Assembly: GCF_026262505.1 (NCBI RefSeq)
Contig: NC_067208.1
Coordinates: 19,353,962-19,417,961 of the forward strand
Direction: 5' to 3'
Length of the DNA stretch: 64,000 nt
Source of the DNA: Trichomonas vaginalis G3
Lineage: Eukaryota > Parabasalia > Trichomonadida > Trichomonadidae
The first letter of the stretch is position 1; every line of letters begins with the position of its first letter. Position numbers and translations under genes: made by a program. The notes beneath the pieces were generated by a model that was not told the DNA's origin, made no database searches, and saw only the letters and a list, made by a program, of their open reading frames with translations. This document shows, in pieces, positions 27,378 through 38,000 of the stretch.

Positions 27378-28252
27378 TTATTTTTGCTGACTTTTTACAA
27401 TTTGAACTTTGTTCGCGTAGATGTGAATTCTGAAAGAAGTATGAGGGTCTTGTATGACTTTGTACTTCTCCCATAGTTCATGTCTGTCAAACTTACCTGC
27501 CATGGACTCTTTCATAAGTTCCATGAAATCGTCTTCGGACAATCCAGGGAAAAGTATGATATCAGTAAGTATTCTTTTAACATCCTTACTTAAACTCTTT
27601 GCTGTCTGTACACAAATGACAACTGAGATGTTAAAGTGTCTGAGCTTCTTAAGAATTCGACACATGTCTTGTTCTCTGTTCTTTAACAAAGGATGAGAAG
27701 CAAAGTCATCTAAGATAAGAAGACATCTATGAGGGTAAGTCTTCCAATCGTAAGATTGCAATTTCTTCGAAATGTATTCTATCTCTTTCTGTTTGTTTCT
27801 GAAGTGTTTCTTCTCTAATATTCTCTGCATTTCCTCATTTGGGTCTTTAAACTTAGAATTATACTCATTTATAGCATTATACTTCAAAACTCTTCTTTGG
27901 TACTTCTTTATCCAATCTAACAACTCAGTATCCTTTATACATACTAACTTAGACTTTTTATAATATCTTTGAACGAATTGACGGTTTGGTCAAATTGACC
28001 AGAAGTACTACAAATAACAACTAACTCATAGAATGGGTTCTTCTCATCTAGTTCTTGTTGTTGTGCAGCCATTTTAAGATAAGTGAAAGTCTTACCCGAC
28101 CCAGGTGGTGCAATTAGACCTGTTATACCATTCTGAGCAAATAAGAACTTGTCATGTATAGGTTTTATCTGAGCATTTTCTAACTTCCTCTTGTTCTTGT
28201 TTAAAACATTCTCAAATTTCTTGTCAATGTCAGCAAACTTTTTTTCTAACAT
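27378..28252 (-). pseudogene. FtsK/HerA-type genome-packaging ATPase, broken
   Basis: Walker A APPGSGKTF and Walker B LLILDDFA are clear, and VVICVQTAKSL follows as the usual sensor strand. The pattern fits the A32-like packaging ATPases of Polintons and NCLDVs, which pump DNA into capsids. It is broken, with about one or two breaks. The homologue in Maverick 2 is at 60439-61307. Confidence 0.8.
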
Positions 28253-28286
28253 ATTTTTAGAAAAATTAAAATTTTTATTTTTGAAA

Positions 28287-28730
28287 ATGTCTAGCGATTT
28301 CGCTATCTATATTCGAGACAACTTTTCGACAGCAAAACATCTGTGACCATAAAATCTTACATAGTGTAAACAAGAAAGGTGAATTTGTTCTAAAGTTCTG
28401 TTTCTGGGAATATGACAAGAACCATAAAACATTAAGCAGAGAAGTCTTAAAATTTGTCAATGACAGACTTGTTGACAGAGATGACGCCGATTGGAAAGAT
28501 GAAGTCCAACAAAAGTTCTTAGAATGCAAAGAAGACACATGCGCTGTTCTTGAAGATGAAATAGAAAACAGAATAGAAGAGCTATTAAAGGACAAAGACT
28601 TTTACAAAATATGGTTCTGAGAAGTTTGACATAACTCCACCAGAGAAGAAGAAGAAGAGAGAAGAAAGAAAAGAAAGTAGAAGAAGAGAAGAAAGAACCT
28701 GAACCAGAGAAAAAGAAATTTGACATGTAA
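28287..28730 (+). pseudogene. Unknown Maverick gene with Lys/Glu-rich tail, broken
   Basis: It begins MSSDFAIYIRD and ends in a Lys/Glu/Arg-rich tail. It is divergent from the ATPase gene with a 34-bp spacer. It is broken, about two breaks. The matching gene is at 59956-60404 (-) in Maverick 2. Function unknown. Confidence 0.5.
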
Positions 28731-28746
28731 AAATAAAATTTTATTT

Positions 28747-29163
28747 TTAGAACATTTCTGGGTCAATGTCAATGTTCTCTTCCTCTTTAGGAGCAAACAC
28801 TGGCTTAGACTCTAAAATCTTTTTACCCAATTTACCTTGAACTTCAACTATCTTAGACTCATAATATTCATAGTCGTCTGCTTTCTTTGGTTCATAAGGT
28901 ATAACAAGTTTGTATGCTTTGCCTTCTTTAAGGTTTGAGAACTTTCTGTCAAAATTTTCTTTGACTGCTAACAAACCTTCTATGTCTAAGTCTTCAAATT
29001 TCGCACCATTTTTAGTCACAATAGCAAACTTAACTGGTTCGATGTTCCAAACTTTGTCAAATGTAGACTTTTCAAAATGGTAGAAGTAAACATTCAAATA
29101 GCGAATGGGTCTAGTTCTTCTTTGACTTCTGTCATGTACTTTTACTGAGATGAATTTTGCCAT
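28747..29163 (-). CDS. Unknown 138-residue Maverick protein
   Basis: Beta-rich centre (FDKVWNIEPVKFAIVTKNG), a KLVIPYEPKKADDYEYYESK segment and an acidic tail (EEENIDIDPEMF). An acidic C-terminus on a beta-barrel-like core is reminiscent of single-stranded-DNA-binding proteins, and it sits next to the helicase gene. That similarity is only by shape. The first 25 residues differ strongly from the homologue at 59520-59939. Confidence 0.55.
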   Translation of the reverse strand: MAKFISVKVHDRSQRRTRPIRYLNVYFYHFEKSTFDKVWNIEPVKFAIVTKNGAKFEDLDIEGLLAVKENFDRKFSNLKEGKAYKLVIPYEPKKADDYEYYESKIVEVQGKLGKKILESKPVFAPKEEENIDIDPEMF

Positions 29164-29195
29164 CTTTTCTATCGGAAAAAAAATTTTTTTTAAAT

Positions 29196-30421
29196 TTACT
29201 CAGAAAAATTTTTCTTTGTATATACGCCGTTCTGAACATCTAAAAGATTTTTGACATTTGCCAAGAATGTTCGTTTAGACGCTGCCATATAACCATACTC
29301 TTGACAATATTTTTTATAATCGTACAATGACCTTTCATCTAAACACTCAAAGTAGTTTCATCTATAAACAGTTCATATACACTCTTGTTTGCTTCTAACA
29401 ATGTTTGTCTCTCTTCGGTATGTGGAATTTGTCTTGGATTGAACTTTGAAATATCTAATGTCATGAAATATGAGAACAAGTGGTTGTAAAAGTCAGATGT
29501 CAAAGTTTCTGCTAAGCGTCAAAATATTCTGTATCTTGCATATGAGAATCTGACGTTCTGACAACTACATATCTTCTGTCAGAACTTTCTAACTTCATCG
29601 GAACGGCATTGTTTGAAACCATGACGAATTTGCAACATTTTCACAAACTCTTTGGTCTTTATATTTTCTTTCAACAACTCCAACTTTGTCTGTTATAAGA
29701 CTCTTCAAAGCATCTGAGTTTAAAACTTTTGTTGTATCTATACTTTGAAGTTCGTTACATACTATAAGTTTCATATTCTCTATTGAGGAGTTAAATTTAC
29801 CGCAGATGTTTTCTAAGTTTGTCATATTCGGGTTCGAATAGCCCTCTAACAGTTTGCACAAAATATCTGTAAAGAATGTGTTCTTACCAGTTCCTTGTTT
29901 TCCAATTATAATGAGAGCAGTTTCATTTTTAGCACTTGGATGTTGTAAGATGTTTGCAAACCAACATAAGATATACTCATAGACTCTTTCGTTTCCATTG
30001 CATATAATTTCTTTGACATGGTCTAACCAAGCTTCTATAATATTTTCTTTCCATTCTACTTGTTCATATTTATATCCAGTGAAGATAGAATAGAAGTTTG
30101 GAGAAGGTGTATAAACTTTATACCTCGAACTGAAAAATCTTCTAACTTTGACAATAAGATATCCCAAGCATCTAACATCTTCATGCCAACTTGTACGACT
30201 TTTATTTTCTTAAGTTTCTGTCTACATTCTTGTTCTGAACTATGTTGCTCTTGGTTTGTTAAAGACAACATCCCATTCTTTCATGACATAACATTCTGGG
30301 CAGAGTCGACATAAATGACTAAACGTTTCAAATTCTCGACTGCTTTGTTATAGTCTCGAAATGGACACATATTTCTGAATGCTTGGAAGTCATAAAAATC
30401 TGAAACATCTATTCTGTACAT
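29196..30421 (-). pseudogene. Superfamily-3 (D5-like) helicase, broken
   Basis: Walker A is IIIGKQGTGKNTFF, Walker B lies in KLIVCNELQS, and an SF3 motif-C-like SNN segment can be seen in the Maverick 2 copy. SF3 helicases unwind the element during replication. It is broken, roughly four breaks. It has the same gene order as the copy at 58253-59484. Confidence 0.75.
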
Positions 30422-30450
30422 TTTTATAAAAATAAAAAAAAATATTTTTT

Positions 30451-31238
30451 TTATTCTTGACTTTGTTGTTCCATTTGTTGCATTTGTTGTTCTTGAGCTA
30501 TTTGTTGTTGAAGTTGTTCTTGTAATACAATACTTTCACCAGTTGCATCTTCCAATTCGAAACTTTCTGCCGTCATTGACAAATACATAGGACATAAAAG
30601 TTTTACAGGAACAAAGTTTGCGTCAACTAATGTTAAGTTATTTGCAAAGTGTTTGAGTTACTAAGTTGAAAATTCTGCATTCGAATGAACAATAGGCAAA
30701 CCAGCAGAGAAAGTGTTGTTTATACGCATAAGTATCTTTTGGTCATAGTAGTTTCTGTCGACATTCGAATAACACTTTGAACCTAAGTTTGAAACAATAT
30801 ATAAAATAGGTGTACTTAAGTCAATGGAATAGACATTCCTTGTATGACACCTTTTCCTGTTATAGGAAACTGTTGGTAGTAAAAACCAGATATAAGTTTT
30901 GTATTATAGCTCATATTTTATAGTAAACTCAGTCGGACATCCAAACATAATGAAACCTGCTCTAGTTGCAGCACATGTTACATCCGTCCTTAAAGTATTA
31001 AATAAGTCAACAAAACCTGTTGGTGGTATATCTGAGTAAGTATCTTCAAAGAGTATTTTTTACCATTCACAACAACAAAGTCTTCTGGTGTCAAAAGAGC
31101 AAAACAGGCTTTAGTCGTCATTGTGTTTAAGGTTAGTTTACAATATCGTCCTTGAGGACTTTGTAAGTTTGTTGTTATAGAATTATATGACTCAGGGTTT
31201 TTAGTCGTAATAGTATAAACCACTATGTCTTCTGCCAT
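30451..31238 (-). pseudogene. Penton-like minor capsid protein (single jelly roll), broken
   Basis: The N-terminal part (MAEDIVVYTITTKNPESYNS) and the beta-strand-rich body match the protein at 57426-58222, whose C-terminal half fits a Polinton penton. A Gln-rich tail closes it. It is broken, with several breaks. Confidence 0.65.
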
Positions 31239-31242
31239 TTAC

Positions 31243-31824
31243 TTAGCAAATAAATTTTAATGAAATGTTGTGGTCGTCAAATATTTTTATGACGTCTGGG
31301 AAACTATATTTTAAGTTCAACGTTTCACCTCCTTTCATAACGTATATCTTGTCAATGACATTATATGAAACACCACAGCAAGCAATGTCGGGTTCTATTT
31401 CTTTGATGTTTATATCGTCTGCCTCTGTCAAAAGTTTCAATAGTTCTTTCAAAATTTCATGAGGTGCGATGACATATGAGTTCACTTTTACAGGGTTGTG
31501 CTCGACCAAGTTTAACATTATACCCAAAGCTTGACAAATCTTCTCCTGAGTTTTAAGTTTGTCTTTAAGTTGTTGGTAGTCATTTCGAATATCTGCAACA
31601 GAACTTAAGTCTCTGCTAACTTCAGGGTATGTTGGTTGTTCTTTTACAGGAACTATTGTTATACCATCTTCGTCTTCGTATGGTTTCCCCACTTCAACAT
31701 CTCTTTCTTTGACATTGACAACAACACTTTGACTGTTTGTTTGAGTTGGTGAATTTAACTTCACATCTGCCACCGCCATTAAACCTTTTGAAACACTTAC
31801 GCTTCTATTTTTCGGAAATGACAT
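31243..31824 (-). CDS. Unknown 193-residue structural-cluster protein
   Basis: From the ATG at 31824: a disordered Ser/Thr/Val N-terminus, a coiled coil (NDYQQLKDKLKTQEK), then a compact alpha/beta part with CCGVSYNVIDKIYVMKGG. It lies between the minor and major capsid genes. The usual Polinton protease is missing from the recognised set, but I see no His-Asp-Cys pattern that would make this protein the protease. Its homologue is at 56841-57421. Confidence 0.55.
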   Translation of the reverse strand: MSFPKNRSVSVSKGLMAVADVKLNSPTQTNSQSVVVNVKERDVEVGKPYEDEDGITIVPVKEQPTYPEVSRDLSSVADIRNDYQQLKDKLKTQEKICQALGIMLNLVEHNPVKVNSYVIAPHEILKELLKLLTEADDINIKEIEPDIACCGVSYNVIDKIYVMKGGETLNLKYSFPDVIKIFDDHNISLKFIC

Positions 31825-31842
31825 TTTACTTAGAATAAAAAG
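31825..31842. promoter_or_regulatory. 18-bp bidirectional promoter
   Basis: TTTACTTAGAATAAAAAG fills the space between divergent ATGs at 31824 (-) and 31843 (+). Maverick 2 has the same 18-bp spacing at 56823-56840. Confidence 0.55.
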
Positions 31843-32260
31843 ATGGACGTATTTGAGTATCTCTTCGAATTGAAGCAAAACAAAGTTTACACACACAAAC
31901 AATACAAGTTACATTGACAGAATAGTTCTTTACACAAACAATGGAAAATGTTATAGAATAGCAGTCTTTGCTGAACCAAAATATTTTCATAAAGCAAAGA
32001 AAGTTGGTATAACCGAATGGTGAAAGTTCTTGAAGCAGACAAAAATATAACAACAAAACTGACGATATTTCTAAAGGTAAGTTTATAATACAATATATGT
32101 CAAAACTGGCGTACTGTCAATATTTGACGGAGAGAAGTCAGTTCAAGAACAACTTACTGACCTGCTGCCAAAATCTGCTCGATGGAAGCTGTCGTTATAC
32201 CAATCTGAGGAGCCCCAGCAGGTTTCATCGAACGAATCTTCAAAAGAGCATCTTCCGTGA
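31843..32260 (+). pseudogene. Unknown gene antisense to the capsid 3' end, broken
   Basis: It starts MDVFEYLFELKQNKVYTHKQ. Its 3' end overlaps the end of the major capsid gene on the other strand by 107 bp, exactly as in Maverick 2 (56404-56822). It is broken, about two breaks. Function unknown. Confidence 0.5.
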
Positions 32261-33756
32261 AAAGTGCTATTGGTTTTGTAAACTTCTTTGCTTTCAATTC
32301 ATCTGGACCGTCTCTGTCACCAGTATATTGTATTTGAACTGTACCAACAGTTGAAATACCACCCATAAAGTCTTCTGAGTCAGCAAATGGAATGCCAAGC
32401 CAAAAGTTTGAACGGTCTCCATTTGTATATTGAGTTTTTTGACCTCCTGTATGAGTCCATACTTTCACATATGGCATAATAGAACTTTGCATTTCAGGGT
32501 TAATGGTTGTTGTGAAGTTGTTGTTAAAGTTCATAGCATCTAATGTCAAGTTGTATGACCTCATATCCTCAACTGTAGAATATTCTTCTCTTGGATAATA
32601 TTTGCCATCTATGTTTATATGTATTTAATACCAGGGTTGTAGAAACAAGAATAGTCATTTATAGTTCGTCTGAACAGTACAAACATAGTATCTGCATGTT
32701 TCATTGCAGTTGTTAAGCAATATCTGTTCTTGCACCTGGGTCAGCACTTTGGTTTCCAACTTCACCTGCAAAGTCTTTGACAGATATTTGGTGTATAGGG
32801 AACATAAGTGGAACTGCAATATATTTGGCAGCTAAAGCATTTGAAATATCTGGGTCCAACATATAGACTGCAAGTCTGCTTTCTATTCTCTTGCATTCAA
32901 ATTTTTCGCATGTGAACTTAACTGGGTCCCAAGCATCCAGCAGCATTGAAATAATAGTTTACTTCAGTGTTGAGGTTTGAGAAACCAAAGTCTAAGTCAA
33001 CTTTGTTTTTGCAAAAGTCGGCGAATGACGTTTTATTTGTTCCCACTACGTCTTAAGAGTGAATGGGTCTTGTGTTGGTGCAATGACTAAGTTATTTTTG
33101 CTTGGAGTAAGTTCGATAGAAATTTTTCCTGCCCAGTTTGGCAAGTATCTTAAAAACCTGAAGATGAGGAAAGATGACAAAGGAACTCTAAGTTTCAGTT
33201 TTACTTTGGTTACTGCTGCTGCAGTTTGTCCAGAAAGGTTAACATAAACTCCTGGAACGTTAGGGTCAAGTCTTCTTATTTTCTCAATAGTTGCATACTG
33301 GTCTGTTTGTTCTCTAGCTTGTGGTTGTACTGAGTTTCTCAAAGCGAACCATTCATAGTTTGCCCATGTTACTGTTTGAACTAAGTCAGAGTTAGAATAT
33401 ATCTTATATCCCATGAAAACTTCTGGAGCATATTGGTATCCGACATAGAAAATTCCATTGCAACCTTTCTTGTCAGACAACTTGGCAGAAGGTTTTATTT
33501 CAATGTCTTGTTCCACGTATAAGAAAGAGTTGTCAATAGAAATTATATGAAACCTGTCGCAAGCAATATCTACTGTTGTTGAAGAACCTTCTCCAAACTC
33601 ACCTACGTTTCCATAAGAAACAGCAGTTGTATATTCGTAAGTTCCAGGAACTATTTCTGACCTTCTAATGGCATTGTCGCATTCGTTATACCATTCGGAA
33701 ACATTTCCATTCATAGCATCCAAAACTGTTGGCGTTATATTCTGAGCGGCGTACAT
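32154..33756 (-). pseudogene. Major capsid protein (double jelly roll), broken
   Basis: Beta-rich throughout, about 530 codons, the usual Polinton size. Typical stretches are SFLIFRFLRYLPNWAGKISI at the end of the first jelly roll and YNLTLDAMNFNNNFTTTINP in the second. The start MYAAQNITPTVLDAMNG follows TTTTTACTCATATGAA. It is broken, about three breaks. The same gene is at 54917-56510 and, noisier, at about 36306-37905. Confidence 0.75.
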
Positions 33757-33788
33757 TTCATATGAGTAAAAATATAGAATAGTTGGAT

Positions 33789-35000
33789 TTATATGTCATA
33801 ATAGAACCCACGTGGACCAAGCTTTACTTTCTTCCTGACTGAGTTTTTAACTCTTCTTTTTCCTTCATTGCCCTCTGCTTGAAGTTGTTGCATCTTTGCA
33901 TTATGTTCATCTAGTATGTTGCAAATTTCCCATGTCCTTTTTGCCTTTTGGCTCTGGTCGCCCATCTCAGGTAACCTATATCCTAGAAAGAGTTTGTCAT
34001 AGTCTGTATTTGAGTCTTCGCGTATTGTTTGCATGACTCTTTCCTGAGTTTCCGGTTCAAGCTCTTCAAACAGTGCCTGTCCATATGGAATATGCTCGTT
34101 TCCAAATATATGTTTTTGTAGCCATTCTGGTTTTCTTTCCATGTTACCAACTATATCTTTTGTGAATGGGAAAGCTTTTACCCAATCTTTCAGTCTTGCG
34201 TCGTTTATTTCTGTAGTTGGTTTTATTTTGTCAAGGAACATGTTTTTCAATACTAACATTTCATTTGGTACTGTCCATTTGAGTTTTCTTAAATATTCAT
34301 CCCTCTCATTTCATTGTCTGCAAAGTAAGTTTTTATGACATTTTGCTAAACTTTCCAAGGTTCTGTACAATAGGTTTCTCTTCCTTCGCTAGCTCCCTAA
34401 CTTTCTTTCTAAACTGTATCACAAAAATATACCACGTGCTATATAGCTGTTCTGTGTAGTTTCTTTGACGATAAATGTTTCTTAGAACGTCTCCAGTGGT
34501 TTTATTTCTATAGCCATTTCATGTTTCATCACTGGTCACAAAAATCTATCTGCATCTTCATATCTTTCAATGGCATTAAAGCGGCGCTTTTGAATGATAC
34601 CAGCTTATCGGTGTTCACCATTGACTTTCCATTGCGTCTACATTTTCTTTGAGAATGTGGTTGTAAAGTTTTGAGACATCACCTATCTTCGTGGTTAGCT
34701 TTTTACTCCACCATTGTCTCATTGTAGTTCCATCTTCGTCTCGCAAGAAACAAAAGTACCGAGGTTTGTTTCCATTCTTGGTTAGGTTCTGAATGAACTT
34801 TCAAACATGTTTATTTCTATATGTTTCTCCTTGAAATTTAACCTTTTATTTCACGAGCTTCATCGCGAAGATTGAACGTTAATGCTCGTAATAAAAAGCG
34901 TGTTTTGTTATTTGTGTAATTTTCTTTTCAGTATCTTTCCATTTCTATTCTCTTTCCTCCATCTGCATGTCCTGGAGCTGACGCGGCAACGTTAAATCGT
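33789..35000 (-). pseudogene. Structural-protein gene, C-terminal part clear, remainder noisy
   Basis: The last 156 codons are clear (starting MLVLKNMFLDKIKPTTEIND and ending in basic KKVKLGPRGFYYDI). Towards 35 kb it matches the region at 53704-54400 only loosely, with steadily rising noise. Broken, many breaks. Confidence 0.6.
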
Positions 35001-35099
35001 TTTCCGTGTGGTGGTTGAGGGCTTCTCGTATACTGATGGGTAATCATATTAGACTATTCATTCACTGATACAAGGAAAGAGAAATTTTATCTAACGCGA

Positions 35100-38000
35100 T
35101 ATGGAACGAGAATAATCGAAAAATGTTTGCCGACATACAAAAGACTCCAACATCAGATGAAAATATCAGCATAGAATGGAAGAACTGAAAAAAATGTACA
35201 CAAAAATACAACAACCCTTTTTACTTACGAGCATTTAACGTTCAATCTTCGGATGAACTCGGTGAAATAAAAGGTTAAATTTCAGAAAACATATAGAATG
35301 AAACATTGTTTAAAGTTCATTCAGAACCTAACCAAGATGGAAACAAACCTACTTTTGTTTCTGCAGACGATGGAACTACAATGAGATGGGGTCATAAAGC
35401 TAACCGGATAGGTGGTTCATAAACTTACAACCACAATTCCAAGAAGTTGTAGACGCAATGGAAGTCAATGGTGAACCAGATATAGCTGGTATTTTAAGCG
35501 CGGCTTTAATGCCATTGAAAGATATGAAACATGCAGATATTTTGACCAGTATGAAATGAACATGGCTGATGGAAAATATAACACCTGACGTTCTAGAACA
35601 TTTATCTCAAAGAACTACACAGAACATAGAGATGGTATATTTGGTGAAGAGTTTAGAAAGAAAGTTAGGGAGAGCAAGGAAGAGAACCTATTGTACATGA
35701 CCTTGCAAACGAAAGTTTACAAAATGTCATAAAAACTTACTTTGCAGACAATGAACTGAGAAGGGATGAATATTTAAGAAAACTCAAATGGACAGTACCA
35801 AATGAAATGTTAGTATTGAAAAACATGTTCCTTGACAAAATAAAACCAACTACAGAAATAAACGACGCAAGACTGAAAGATTGGGTAAAAGCTTTCCCAT
35901 TCACAAAAGATATGTTGGTAACATGGAAAGAAAACCAGAATGGCTACAAAAACATATATTTGGAAACGAGCATATTCCATATGGACAGGCACTGTTTGAA
36001 GAGCTTGAACCGGAAACTCAGGAAAGAGTCATGCAAAAATACGCGAAGACTCAAATACAGACTATGACAAACTCTTTCTAGGATATAGGTTACCTGAGAT
36101 GGGCGACCAGAGCCAAAAGGCAAAAAGGACATGGGAAATTTGCAACATACTAGATGAACATAATGCAAAGATGCAACAACTTCAAGCAGAGGGCAATGAA
36201 GGAAAAAGAAGAGTTAAAAACTCAGTCAGGAAGAAAGTAAAGCTTGGTCCACGTGGTTCTATATGACATATAAATCCAACTATTCTATATTTTTACTCAT
36301 ATGAAATGTACGCCGCTCAGAATATAACGCCAACAGTTTTGGATGCTATGAATGGAAATGTTTCCGAATGGATAACGAATGCGACAATGCCATTAGAAGG
36401 TCAGAAATAGTTCCTGGAACTTCGAATATCAACTGCTGTTTCTTATGGAAACGTAGGTGAGTTTGGAGAAGGTTCTTCAACAACAGTAGATATTGCTTGC
36501 GACAGGTTTCATATAATTTCTATTGACAACTCTTCTTATACGTGGAACAAGACATTGAAATAAAACCTTCTGCCAAGTTGTCTGACAAGAAAGGTTGCAA
36601 TGGAATTTTCTATGTCGGATACCAATATGCTCCAGAAGTTTTCATGGGATATAAGATATATTCTAACTCTGACTTAGTTCAAACAGTAACATGGGCAAAC
36701 TATGAATGGTTCGCTTTGAGAAACTCAGTTACAACCACAAGCTAGAGAACAAACAGACCAGTATGCAAATATTGAGAAAATAAGAAGACTTGACCCTAAC
36801 GTTCCAGGAGTTTATGTTGACCTTTCTGGACAAACTGCAGCAGCAGTAACCAAAGTAAAACTGAAATTAGAGTTCCTTTGTCATCTTTCCTCATCTTCAG
36901 GTTTTTAAGATACTTGCCAAACTGGGCAGGAAAATTTCTATCGAACTTACTCCAAGCAAAAATAACTTAGTCATTGCACCAACACAAGACCCATTCACTC
37001 TTACAGAAGTATGGGAACAAATAAAATTGTCATTCGCCGACTTTTGCAAAAACAAAGTTGACTTAGACTTTGGTTTCTCAAACCTCAACACTGAAGTAAA
37101 CTATTATTTCAATGCTGCTGGAGATGCTTGGGACCCAGTTAAGTTCACATGCGAAAAATTTGAATGCAAGAGAATAGAAAGCAGACTTGCAGTCTATATG
37201 TTGGACCCAGATATTTCAAATGCTTTAGCTGCCAAATATATTGCAGTTCCACTTATGTTCCCTATACACCAAATATCTGTCAAGACTTTGCAGGTGAAGT
37301 TGGAAACCAAAGTGCTGACCAGGTGCAAGAACAGATATTGCTTTAACAACTGCAATGAAACATGCAGATACTATGTTTGTACTGTTCAGACGAACTATAA
37401 ATGACTATTCTTGTTCTAACACCCTGGTATTAAATACCATATAAACATAGATGGCAAATACTATCCAAGAGAAGAATATTCACAGTTGAGGATATGAGGT
37501 CATACAACTTGACATTAAGTGCTATGAACTTTAACAACAACTTCACAACAACCATTAACCCTGAAATGCAAAGTTCTATTATGCCTATGTGAAAGTATGG
37601 ACTCATACAGGAGGCTCAAAAAACTCAATATACAAATGGAGACCGTTCAAACTTTTGGCTTGGCATTCCATTTGCTGACTCAGAAGACTTTATGGGTGGT
37701 ATTTCAACTGTTGGTACAGTTCAAATACAATATACTGGTGACAGAGACGGTCCAAATGAATTGAAAGCAAAGAAGTTTACAAAACAATAGCACTTTTCAC
37801 GGAGAGATGCTCTTTTGAAAATTCGTTCGATGAAACCTGCTGGGGCTCCTCAGATTGGTATAACGACAGCTTCCATCGAGCAGATTTTGGCAGCAGGTCA
37901 GTAAGTTGTTCTTGAACTGACTTCTCTCCGTCAAATATTGACAGTACGCCAGTTTTGACTATAATATTGTATTATAAACTTACCTTTAGAAATATCGGTC

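Noticed and set aside
31243-31824. Adenovirus-type cysteine protease candidate
   Set aside because: Its place fits but I see no His...Asp...Cys pattern; the protease may be absent, or be among the unrecognised genes.
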